Source: Treponema sp. (GTDB lineage Bacteria > Spirochaetota > Spirochaetia > Treponematales > Treponemataceae). From it: DNA of 41,008 nucleotides. Of this stretch, positions 1-6,443 are shown in pieces. The position numbers and the translations under genes were made by a program. Position 1 is the first letter of the stretch. Each line of letters begins with the position of its first letter. A model generated the notes under the pieces. It worked only from the letters and a program-made list of their open reading frames with translations, was not told where the DNA came from and made no database searches. The stretch is taken from contig JAGBIY010000050.1 in assembly GCA_017934745.1 (NCBI GenBank), forward strand, positions 1 through 41,008, read 5' to 3'.

Positions 1-138
1 GCGAACGCTGAATGTGCCGTTTATCTGCTCAAAGAGGACGGCATCGGCAGAATCGTCACAAAGACCGACAAGCACGGCTGGGTTTATATACAGAATGTGC
101 CTGACGGAAAATATTATATCATGTTCAGCGGTGAATGA
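1..138 (+). CDS. C-terminal end of a truncated protein (window edge)
   Basis: Frame 1 is open from the first base to a TGA at 136-138 and gives 45 residues. The tail reads like the end of a beta-sandwich domain: it ends in the motif VPDGKYYIMF, the pattern seen in carboxypeptidase-regulatory or SpaA-like surface domains (G-x-Y after a turn). The start and most of the protein lie outside the window, so no function can be given. The stop codon overlaps the Shine-Dalgarno region of the next gene (AAGGAG at 138-143), which suggests co-transcription. That a coding frame ends here is fairly sure; the domain guess is weak. Confidence 0.6.
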   Translation, partial: ANAECAVYLLKEDGIGRIVTKTDKHGWVYIQNVPDGKYYIMFSGE

Positions 139-152
139 AGGAGAAAATGAAT

Positions 153-683
153 ATGAAAAAGATATTTCTGATTCTGGTGGCGGCGGTCGCGCTGTCGTCG
201 TGCGCAACGACGGAGAAAGCACTCTTCGACGGCTATCCCGACGACCTTCCGCCCGTGCCGGAGGAGCAGCTTCAAAAAATCCTTGCCGATATTGTGGAGA
301 GGGAGAACCGAATTGTCACGGAGGAAGAAAGCGACATTGCTTTTGTGAAGGACGGATACACCTATCTGCACGCACAGGGCAACACATATCTTGTGGACAC
401 GAACGAAACCTCGCCGTTTAACTACCACCGCATACGGAACAGTGGAAATGAAATCGATGTGCCGAATTTCATCTATGTGGTCTATGGTCGCCCCACAAAA
501 GAAAATATGCGCACTTATTCTTCTAAACGCAACTGGGCGCAAATCCTGTCCGCAAAGGATTTTCCTCGCTTTGACGACATCGACTACAGCGGTGCAAAGT
601 CTCAAACTATCTCCCTGTACGCCACCGTAGAAATCGGCGGAGAAACTTACGAGGTGATTTTTACTGACATAGACGATGACTAG
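153..683 (+). CDS. Small lipoprotein of unknown function
   Basis: 176 residues. The N-terminus has two lysines, a hydrophobic stretch and the lipobox LSSC, so export and lipidation at Cys17 is the likely fate. The mature part is acidic with no family I recognise. The start at 153 is preferred over in-frame ATGs at 135 and 147 because AAGGAG at 138-143 is 9 bases upstream and the signal peptide then begins with MKK. The next reading frame begins 21 bases downstream. The DNA coding for the signal peptide (168-200) is almost identical to that of two other genes in this window (726-758 and 3116-3147), while the mature parts are unrelated. Confidence 0.75.
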   Translation: MKKIFLILVAAVALSSCATTEKALFDGYPDDLPPVPEEQLQKILADIVERENRIVTEEESDIAFVKDGYTYLHAQGNTYLVDTNETSPFNYHRIRNSGNEIDVPNFIYVVYGRPTKENMRTYSSKRNWAQILSAKDFPRFDDIDYSGAKSQTISLYATVEIGGETYEVIFTDIDDD

Positions 684-704
684 CGGAAGTAAAGGTGTCG
701 AATT

Positions 705-1366
705 ATGAAAACAAGAAGGTTCATTCTGATTCTGGCGGCGGCGGTCGCGCTGTCGTCGCTTGCATTTGCGGACGATGGCGGGGCATACAATACGGAAAGT
801 CAGACCGAAGCGAACGGCACGGAAAAGACGGCTCCGGCATTGGCGAGGGCGGCACTTGGAAAGCCATCTCAAAAGACACGGTTCGGTTTCACACAAGTTT
901 CGTGATGGAATATGAAGAGGACAGCAGCTGGGAACTGACATTTGTTTTTGAGAAAGACGGCTCGTTTCACTACGACACACGCGACGGCACGAATTATTGC
1001 TATCCTACACGCCGAGCAAACGAGTGGACTTATTATGCCTCAAACTGCAGGGGAAATCCGATAGACTGGTACATCTGGTGTTATGAGGTTTATTTTAAAA
1101 AGCTTTATGATTGGCAAGAACGCGAATACGCCAGGTATATCAGTGAGTTAATCGAATCGGGCGTTTCCGCCAAAGGCACAAAATACGAGAAGCAGTACCA
1201 CGACTACTGGAATCCCATAATGGCGGAGCATCAGAAAAAAGCCGATGAGATGAAGTAACAAGCGCAGAAACGGCTCGCCGACTGCATGGCGACCATGAAA
1301 AAGCTGGTCAAAATCGCCGTGGACAAGAACGACTGGCTCACCTTCGGCATCAGCGACAAAAAGTAA
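705..1366 (+). pseudogene. Decayed secreted-protein gene (one frameshift, one nonsense codon)
   Basis: The frame opening at ATG 705 encodes a signal peptide ending LSSLAFA but stops at 905. The body of the protein continues in the -1 frame, from about 827 to a TAA at 1256-1258. The switch is explained by a lost A in the A4 tract 823-826: restoring one A joins GTEK to DGSGIGEGGTWK without a break. The TAA at 1256 is followed in the same frame by 35 more codons (QAQKRLADCM onward) to TAA at 1364-1366, so a CAA-to-TAA change is likely. The repaired product would be about 220 residues, with a GTWK motif like the start of a lipocalin-type barrel. The exact family is not recognised. A sequencing error could explain the frameshift but less easily the stop. 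Confidence 0.7.
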
Positions 1367-1422
1367 AAGCACAAAGCCTCCGCCCGCGCGGGGGTGGGTT
1401 GCAGGGGAAACATAAAGAATCA

Positions 1423-2127
1423 ATGCGAGACAATACAAAGACTATGGAATTCTACAAGAAAGTTTATGCTCAGGATTCATATTTTATAGAAAATGCTAAA
1501 AGGAGAATTCAAAGAGTCATTGAGTTAAAAGGACCAGATTTTAAAACGATACCTTCTTGTTATAGCAGTATTTCACATAATTATTTTCATAGATTTTATC
1601 TGAGTTACACAATGGGAATGAGCCATGAGGAGCTTATTCCTGATTTAAGGATGTATATTGAAAATGGACTAAAGGGCTGTAATGGAAGTGTCTATGGCGA
1701 TTTGGAAAATATTTTGTATTTAGTTATAGTTTTTGGATTCAATGAATATACGGATACTATAAAAGAAATCATAACAAGCATTAAGGATTACCAGGATGCA
1801 TATATGGAACAATTATATCAGTTCATTGATAATTCTTTTGAAATTACTGACAAAAAATTATTCTGGCCAAAAGAATGCAAGCCTTTTATAGAAGTAATAG
1901 AGCTTGCCAAAACCGACAAAAAAGCAGCCATACAAAGACTCAAAAAATTCGTTGACAAGCAGTGGTTCAAGACTTTGCATGAGGGTGTAATTTTACAAGA
2001 AGGTTGTTACCGTGGTTTCTGGTGCATAGAGGCGGCGGCTTTGGTAAAGGCACTAAAACTTGACGACACGGAACTCAAAGAGTGCAAGTATTATCCCTAC
2101 GACATGGCGCACTTCTGCGGGTCATAG
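1423..2127 (+). CDS. PoNi-type immunity protein (DUF1910/DUF1911)
   Basis: 234 residues beginning MRDNTKTMEFYKK, like the usual start of DUF1910 proteins. The C-terminus matches DUF1911: GFWCIEAAALVKAL followed by YYPYDMAHF. In known cases these two domains form the immunity protein against PoNe-family DNase effectors, delivered by type VI or contact-dependent systems. The ATG at 1423 is chosen over a TTG at 1399 on that N-terminal match; no strong Shine-Dalgarno is seen. No PoNe toxin is in the window, so this is an orphan immunity gene. It is more AT-rich than its neighbours except for its 3' end, where the last codons and the stop lie inside a repeated element (2117-2136). Confidence 0.8.
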   Translation: MRDNTKTMEFYKKVYAQDSYFIENAKRRIQRVIELKGPDFKTIPSCYSSISHNYFHRFYLSYTMGMSHEELIPDLRMYIENGLKGCNGSVYGDLENILYLVIVFGFNEYTDTIKEIITSIKDYQDAYMEQLYQFIDNSFEITDKKLFWPKECKPFIEVIELAKTDKKAAIQRLKKFVDKQWFKTLHEGVILQEGCYRGFWCIEAAALVKALKLDDTELKECKYYPYDMAHFCGS

Positions 2128-2136
2128 GCTTGCCGC
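2117..2136 (+). repeat. Repeat copy A (degenerate, no T-tract)
   Basis: GCGGGTCATAGGCTTGCCGC is a shortened copy of the element seen at 3872, 4452 and 5686. The arms GCGG and CCGC can pair. Here the element supplies the last two codons and the TAG stop of the immunity gene (2125-2127), unlike the other copies, which lie fully between genes. Confidence 0.6.
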
Positions 2137-2179
2137 GTAGGGGAACGCACAAATTATTGATAAAGAAAGGAGCAAAAAT

Positions 2180-3103
2180 ATGTCATTCGACAAAAATCCG
2201 CAACTGCGCATAACCGCAGACGACTGCGACAGCACCATAGGGCATTACGAAACGCTTTTGAAGCAGGGCTGGAATCCTGCGGACAAGTTCTTCCTGTCCG
2301 ACACTCTTTTCAGCTACCCGACACGATGGTGCCAGAGAAGCGGCACGGAGGAAGAAAAAATAGGTCGGCTCAGATGGCTCATCGCCCACGGCGCGGATGT
2401 GAATGCCGTTGATGAAATAGACGGAACTCCGCTTAAAGAGGCTCTGAGCCATGAAGGCGAGGACAAGGTGGTTCAGTTCCTCATTGATTCAGGCGCAGAC
2501 CTTGATTTGTGCGGCGCGCTTTGGGATGTGTGCTACTGGCGGGATATGAAATACCTTGAATGGTATCTTTCGCTCGGCGCGGATGTGAATGCCGTAGATA
2601 ACCACGGAAACACCGCCCTCCACCGTTGCTGTGATAAGGGCTACACAAAAAAAGTCCGCTTGCTTTTGAAACACGGCGCAGACCCGACAATCCTGAACAA
2701 TCAAGGGCAAAACTGCCTTATGGGGGAATGCACAAAGAAGAGCCTTTTCCCTTCCCTTGTGGAGCTGGTATGCTCGCACGGAGTCGATATAAACCAGACG
2801 GCAGATGAATATCCTATTGCATTCGATGATGTCAAAGACTGGGGGCTTGCGGAATTTCAGGCGCACTATGGGCATTTTGAGAATGTCCTCTGGCTTCTTG
2901 ACTGCGCCGACTACAAGCACAAAGACCTTCCGCACCTCACCAAGATTGCGAAACTTGCAAGCTACAGCAAAAAAGGAACGGAAGTCTTAATCTACTGCCT
3001 CGAGCACGGCGTTGCCCTTACGGACGGCATGATTGCAAGCATCAAGAACAGCAAGAACAAAGCCATGCTGAACTATCTGCAGGAGCATGGGGGTGGGAAA
3101 TGA
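2180..3103 (+). CDS. Ankyrin-repeat protein
   Basis: 307 residues without a signal peptide. At least four ankyrin-like units are visible: LIAHGADVNAVDEIDGTPL, LIDSGADLDLCGALW, LSLGADVNAVDNHGNTALH and LLKHGADPTILNNQGQN. A fifth, degenerate unit carries CSHGVDINQ. Such repeats mediate protein-protein contacts; the partner is unknown. AAAGGAG at 2166-2172 sits 7 bases before the ATG, a strong start. The stop codon overlaps the next start (ATGA at 3100-3103), so translation of the TvpA-like gene is probably coupled to this one. Confidence 0.85.
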   Translation: MSFDKNPQLRITADDCDSTIGHYETLLKQGWNPADKFFLSDTLFSYPTRWCQRSGTEEEKIGRLRWLIAHGADVNAVDEIDGTPLKEALSHEGEDKVVQFLIDSGADLDLCGALWDVCYWRDMKYLEWYLSLGADVNAVDNHGNTALHRCCDKGYTKKVRLLLKHGADPTILNNQGQNCLMGECTKKSLFPSLVELVCSHGVDINQTADEYPIAFDDVKDWGLAEFQAHYGHFENVLWLLDCADYKHKDLPHLTKIAKLASYSKKGTEVLIYCLEHGVALTDGMIASIKNSKNKAMLNYLQEHGGGK

Positions 3104-3858
3104 GAAAGATATTTCTGATTTTTGCGGTGGCGGTCGTGCTGTCGTCGCTCGCGTTTGCGAAACCCTACGGCGAGAAGAGCCGCCCCGACAGCGTGGGCGA
3201 CATCGTGTTTGTAGACGGCACGGCGACGGCGTGGCGCGAGGGGCTTACGCTCACGGACGCTCAGAAAAAGGCGGCGGTGGCGGTCATCTTCTATGTTGGA
3301 ACAGAATGCTCCAACGACGGCGCGAGCCGCACATTAGGCGTGGGCTTGAAGAACACGGGAACTGACAGCACGCATCAATGGGCAATATCCAGTGCGGCGG
3401 GCAACAGCACGAACATCACCGCAATCCTGTGTACGCCAAGAGACTCGGGAAGCGCACCAGCGGCGACAGCGACATTCACGGGCGACTTGGACGGAAGCGA
3501 CAACTGGGCAGTTCTCTGCGATGCGGTGGACGACGAGGAAACGAGCGGGAAATATCCCGCGTGGGAATGGGTGAACACCTACGCCAAGAACAACGCGCTT
3601 TCGGGCGAGTATGCGCAAGGCTGGTATATTCCCACGCTTGCGGAACTTTGTATGCTGTACCGGGCAAAAGACATCGTGAACGCAGCTCTCGAAACGGCGG
3701 GCGGAACGGAAATCGCGGACACGGGCTACTGGTCGTCTAGTCAGGGTTCTTCCCTCAATTTCTACGCTTGGTTTGTGAGGTTCGACGCCGGCACCCTCGT
3801 CGACTGCTACTACAAGGGCTACAACTTATCAGTTTGTGCCGTCCGTGCCTTCAACTAG
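3100..3858 (+). CDS. TvpA-like secreted protein with DGR-type variable C-terminus
   Basis: 252 residues. A signal peptide (MRKIFLIF... LSSLAFA) leads into the pattern common to treponemal TvpA and DUF1566-like proteins: GDIVFVDGTATAW, SRTLGVGLKNTG, FTGDLDGSDNW, GWYIPTLAELCMLY, GYWSSSQ, and an ending VCAVRAFN. TvpA of T. denticola is the known target of a diversity-generating retroelement and has a C-type-lectin fold. Here the last 40 codons alternate between fixed residues (AWFVRF, K, VCAVRAF) and positions that are almost all NNY codons, as expected where template AAY codons have been diversified. TvpA itself is a lipoprotein, whereas this signal looks like a type I peptidase site (LAFA-K). 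No reverse transcriptase or template repeat is in the window, so any retroelement would act from elsewhere. Confidence 0.8.
   Translation: MRKIFLIFAVAVVLSSLAFAKPYGEKSRPDSVGDIVFVDGTATAWREGLTLTDAQKKAAVAVIFYVGTECSNDGASRTLGVGLKNTGTDSTHQWAISSAAGNSTNITAILCTPRDSGSAPAATATFTGDLDGSDNWAVLCDAVDDEETSGKYPAWEWVNTYAKNNALSGEYAQGWYIPTLAELCMLYRAKDIVNAALETAGGTEIADTGYWSSSQGSSLNFYAWFVRFDAGTLVDCYYKGYNLSVCAVRAFN
3745..3832 (+). other. Candidate DGR variable region (VR)
   Basis: From 3745 to 3825, 23 of 27 codons end in C or T; the exceptions are TGG, GTG, AGG and AAG. Runs such as TCC CTC AAT TTC TAC and ACC CTC GTC GAC TGC TAC TAC are what adenine mutagenesis of repeated AAC codons would leave. The 3' end is the fixed GC-rich stretch coding VCAVRAF, in the place of the initiation-of-homing sequence. 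A palindrome (GCGGGC 3874 / GCCCGC 3895) lies just beyond the stop. Family knowledge plus codon pattern; the template has not been seen. Confidence 0.55.
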
Positions 3859-3871
3859 CACGGTCGCACAA

Positions 3872-3920
3872 GGGCGGGCGCGGGTCATAGGCTTGCCCGC
3901 ATTTTTTTACGGTATGATGG
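3872..3920 (+). terminator. Repeat copy B: stem-loop plus T-run
   Basis: GCGGGC (3874-3879) pairs with GCCCGC (3895-3900) and is followed by seven Ts (3902-3908), an intrinsic terminator for the TvpA-like gene. The core GGGCGCGGGTCRTAGGCTTG recurs in copies C and D. The bases after the T-run (GGTATGATGG) include a -10-like TATGAT about 20 bases before the next ATG, so the element may end one unit and start the next. Confidence 0.7.
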
Positions 3921-3938
3921 TGGAAAGGAGGAAACACT

Positions 3939-4421
3939 ATGGGAATGTGCGGCAACTACATCGCGGTAGAGGAAAAGGGACTGAAGAAAATCAAGAAGGG
4001 CAAGGCGGACTTGTTCGCGCTCTCTAGCGAAGAAGGGCGGTTGGCTTGCGACATCGACAAGGCGTGGTGGCTCATCGGCTGGACGCTGACTGACGAGGCG
4101 GGCGACGGCGAACCTCCCGCGGGCTATGTCGTGCCGCTGCTCCGCGCTCAGAGCATTGAAAGCGACGGCTTGGACTACGGCGCGAACTGGCTTACGGCGG
4201 CGCAGGTCAGGGAAGCGGCGGCGTACCTTGCGGACATCGATGAGGTGAAACTGCGCTCTATGTACGACCACGATTTTCTGGTCACGAACGAGGTGTACGG
4301 CGTTCACGAGGACGATGCCGAGGGCGACTTTGACTACATCAAGGGTTATGTCTTTGTCCTGCGGGATTTCTACAAGCAGGCGGCTGACGCGAACAAGGCG
4401 GTCGTATTCTGGGTGTGCTGA
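3939..4421 (+). CDS. DUF1877 (YfbM-like) family protein
   Basis: 160 residues. The opening MGMCGNYIAV and the later LACDIDKAWW and YGANWLTAAQVREAA match the DUF1877/YfbM family, which has no established biochemical role. It is soluble with no signal peptide, and its length is normal for the family. AAGGAGG at 3925-3931 lies 7 bases before the ATG. The gene is bracketed by repeat copies B and C, so it looks like a free-standing transcription unit in the accessory array. Function unknown; family assignment fairly sure. Confidence 0.8.
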   Translation: MGMCGNYIAVEEKGLKKIKKGKADLFALSSEEGRLACDIDKAWWLIGWTLTDEAGDGEPPAGYVVPLLRAQSIESDGLDYGANWLTAAQVREAAAYLADIDEVKLRSMYDHDFLVTNEVYGVHEDDAEGDFDYIKGYVFVLRDFYKQAADANKAVVFWVC

Positions 4422-4451
4422 ACGGCGACAAGAAGTAGAAGCCACCACAGA

Positions 4452-4500
4452 CGGGCGCGGGTCGTAGGCTTGCCCGCCTTTTTTGTGGTACGATGGTGGA
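4452..4500 (+). terminator. Repeat copy C: stem-loop plus T-run
   Basis: CGGGC (4452-4456) pairs with GCCCG (4472-4476), followed by T6. The core is nearly identical to copies B and D, including the trailing GGTACGATGGTGG, which leads directly into the next gene. Confidence 0.7.
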
Positions 4501-4507
4501 AATCACA

Positions 4508-5671
4508 ATGAAAAACAAATTATTAGTATCTTTATTAGTAAGTTTTTTTACAGCGTTTTCTTTTTCACAGAATATTGAATTAAATTATGTGATTACAGAA
4601 GATGCTGTAGAATATTATCGAGAATTTGAAAATGTAAAAACAAAAAAGATTCAAAAAGGAACTATTGTAACTTCAAATTCTTTATCATCGGTACTCTATA
4701 AAAGTGATTTTCCTCAAATAAATTCAATATTGTTGAATAATGAGGCAGAAGAAGATTATTACATTCCTGTATTCTTTGCTAAACCAATAAATACCTCTAG
4801 TGTGTTATCAACAAATTTGATTACACATGACCAAAGTAAACGGATTAAAAATCTAATTCCAGCTTACTACTTAGAAATCTTAAAAGATGGAAATCTTAGT
4901 AAATTGGAAAATTATGAGAAACATTTTTCTGTTGAATATGCAGCCAGTGAAATAGGTATTTTTTCAGGTAATGGTATCTGCAATAATCTTTCCAATTGTG
5001 GAATCTATTTTTATTCAGAAAACATATTTGTCTTTAAAAATATCACAAAGAAAAATGAAAATTTATACGAAATCGAAGGTATTGCAAAAGGTGATTATGA
5101 TGAAACCTCTTATGATTTTGACTGTTTCAGATGGACTAGCATTCTACGAAACACTCCAGATAATGGTCTTGATAAGATTGCTTTTCAAATTGATGGGGAT
5201 TATTTAACAATTAACGATTGTTCGAATGGTAATCATATAATTACATTGGTTTATGTCGAAGATTCTTTGCTAAATGAAATTGAGTCACTTTTTAGAAATA
5301 ATAAAAGAAAATTGTCTAAAGTTAACTGGCCGCATCATGCAGACGGTTCTTGTGATTTCGATGGAATTAAAACAACAGCTGCGACCCAAACTGCAAACTC
5401 AACATCTTCTACAAACGTTATCAAAAACAAAACAATGACAGTTAATGAAAATCTAAAACTTCGCTCCGGCGAAGCCACTTCAACCCAAGTCCTTGCCGTG
5501 ATGTCCGCAGGCGCGAAAGTAAGAATCCTCGAACTCGGCTGGGCGGAGACAATCGACGGCATTCCCTCAAACTGGGTGAAGGTCGAAGTTCAGCAGGGCG
5601 CGAAAGACCGCGACGGAAAGCCGATTAAGGGCGGCACGGTCGGCTGGTGCTTCGGGGGCTATCTGGAGTGA
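4508..5671 (+). CDS. Secreted protein with C-terminal bacterial SH3 domain
   Basis: 387 residues from ATG 4508, which gives MKNKLLVSLLVSFFTAFSFSQ, a clear signal peptide; the ATG at 4493 adds only MVEIT. About 310 residues of unrecognised mature sequence come first. The C-terminal ~75 residues (ENLKLRSGEATSTQVLAVM ... GWCFGGYLE) form an SH3b-type repeat, a fold that usually binds cell wall or glycans. The first part is AT-rich and the SH3 part, from about 5455, is GC-rich with different codon use, so the gene looks like a fusion of DNA of two origins. No good Shine-Dalgarno is visible. Confidence 0.75.
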   Translation: MKNKLLVSLLVSFFTAFSFSQNIELNYVITEDAVEYYREFENVKTKKIQKGTIVTSNSLSSVLYKSDFPQINSILLNNEAEEDYYIPVFFAKPINTSSVLSTNLITHDQSKRIKNLIPAYYLEILKDGNLSKLENYEKHFSVEYAASEIGIFSGNGICNNLSNCGIYFYSENIFVFKNITKKNENLYEIEGIAKGDYDETSYDFDCFRWTSILRNTPDNGLDKIAFQIDGDYLTINDCSNGNHIITLVYVEDSLLNEIESLFRNNKRKLSKVNWPHHADGSCDFDGIKTTAATQTANSTSSTNVIKNKTMTVNENLKLRSGEATSTQVLAVMSAGAKVRILELGWAETIDGIPSNWVKVEVQQGAKDRDGKPIKGGTVGWCFGGYLE

Positions 5672-5685
5672 GGCAGAACGCCACA

Positions 5686-5735
5686 GGCGGGCGCGGGTCG
5701 TAGGCTTGCCCGCCTTTTTTGCGGTATGATGGGGG
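5686..5735 (+). terminator. Repeat copy D: stem-loop plus T-run
   Basis: GGCGGGC (5686-5692) pairs with GCCCGCC (5708-5714) and is followed by T6 (5715-5720), the best stem of the four copies. It terminates the SH3 gene. The trailing GGTATGATGG is again present, but no intact gene follows; an IS scrap does. Confidence 0.75.
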
Positions 5736-5742
5736 AAAAGGC

Positions 5743-5933
5743 GTTGATTTTCGGCTGGCAAATGCAGAAACGACATGGGCCGCCTTGTGGGATTTCGAGT
5801 CATCGTTGTGATTTTTATATGCGGAGCGTTTTATCGTTTTCCCGTCAATCTTTATGACTTCTTTTTCCGGAATCTGAGAACCGAATGCCTCCCGTGCATA
5901 AACAGCCAGCGCCCTTTCAAGCTCTTTAAAAAA
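5743..5933 (-). mobile_element. ISAs1-family transposase fragment
   Basis: Read on the minus strand from 5933, an open frame of about 60 codons gives FFKELERALAVYAREAFG, then EVIKIDGKTIKRSAY and HKAAHVVSAFAS. This is the segment around the first catalytic Asp (IDGKT) of ISAs1/H-repeat transposases, which are normally about 370 residues. Both ends are missing: there is no start codon, no other DDE residues and no terminal repeats. Its 5' side joins the BrnA remnant at an A7 tract (5928-5934), which marks the junction of an old insertion or deletion. Confidence 0.75.
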
Positions 5934-6189
5934 ATTAACGGCTGAGCGTATTGCAGAAATCGAGAAAGTTCCAATTACTTATGATGAAGATTCGCCGAAA
6001 TTCACAAAAGAAGAATTGCAGGAATTTGTTCCGTATCATAAAGAATATTTTGACATAACTCCTAAAAAGGTATTGATTTCATTTAAAATCGATGCAGACA
6101 TTCTTGCAATAATGAAAGCAACTGGAAAAGGATATCAGACAAGAATGAATAAGTGCCTTCGAGAAGCAGTCACAGAAGGTAGATTCTAA
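5929..6189 (+). pseudogene. brnA: BrnA antitoxin, start codon lost
   Basis: The + frame from 5929 to TAA 6187-6189 reads KKLTAERIAEIEKVP, then YDEDSPKFTKEEL, and ends with KVLISFKIDADILAIMKATG and YQTRMNKCLREAV. That is the BrnA (DUF4415) ribbon-helix-helix antitoxin pattern almost to full length (about 86 codons). No ATG, GTG or TTG lies at the expected start; the codon there is TTA, where the IS fragment begins. The partner toxin BrnT, normally just upstream, is absent. The frame is otherwise intact, so the loss is recent or a downstream start is used. An attC-like palindrome begins at the stop codon. Confidence 0.7.
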
Positions 6190-6262
6190 CCTAACTTGGT
6201 TTTCAAAATCGATACAGGCTCAAGGCCTGTGCGGTTTTAAACGTTAGTTATGCATGCTCACA
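6186..6262 (+). repeat. attC-like palindrome 1
   Basis: Outer arms CTAAC (6191-6195) and GTTAG (6243-6247) flank a nested stem: AAAATCG (6205-6211) with CGGTTTT (6232-6238), and ACAGGC (6214-6219) with GCCTGT (6225-6230), loop TCAAG. Nested short arms with unpaired bases between them are typical of integron attC sites (R''/L''...L'/R'); ACCTAAC fits RYYYAAC. It begins at the stop codon of the BrnA remnant. ACGCCCACTGGG after it is shared with palindrome 3. Confidence 0.5.
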
Positions 6263-6300
6263 CGCCCACTGGGCTGGTAGTTTTATAGAAATTTAGGTAT

Positions 6301-6332
6301 AAAAAAGCGAAGGTCGAGCCTTTGCTTTTTTT
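6301..6332. terminator. Bidirectional terminator
   Basis: A6-GCGAAGG (6301-6313) and CCTTTGC-T7 (6319-6332) form a stem with one G-T wobble and an A/T run on each side. A near copy lies at 8228-8259 behind the discoidin gene. Confidence 0.7.
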
Positions 6333-6336
6333 CTCA

Positions 6337-6363
6337 TTGACATCTGAAAGAAAATATTATAAA
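6337..6363 (+). promoter_or_regulatory. Promoter of the type III toxin-antitoxin locus
   Basis: TTGACA (6337-6342) and TATAAA (6358-6363) are 15 bases apart; TAAATT two bases further would give 17. Transcription would begin near 6370, directly at the antitoxin RNA. Confidence 0.65.
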
Positions 6364-6370
6364 TTCCAAT

Positions 6371-6440
6371 TATAAGGAAATCGCGCCTTTAATCGCGAGT
6401 GTTATACGGAGGTCGTAAGTTTCTTACGGCCTCGTTTTTA
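6371..6440 (+). ncRNA. toxI: ToxI-like antitoxin RNA: H-type pseudoknot plus terminator
   Basis: Two interleaved stems can form: AAGG (6374-6377) with CCTT (6386-6389), and TCGCG (6381-6385) with CGCGA (6394-6398). The order a-b-a'-b' is an H-type pseudoknot, the form taken by type III antitoxin RNAs. Directly after comes a terminator, GAGGTCGTAAG (6409-6419) with CTTACGGCCTC (6423-6433) and T5, ending just before the toxin ATG. In known toxIN loci the same order (repeats, terminator, toxin) lets most transcripts stop as antitoxin. Only one repeat unit is visible, where many loci have two or more. Confidence 0.6.
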
Positions 6441-6443
6441 TTT

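Noticed and set aside
820..905. Programmed -1 frameshifting in the 705 gene
   Set aside because: No X-XXY-YYZ slippery heptamer in frame and no clear downstream pseudoknot; the same gene also has a nonsense codon.
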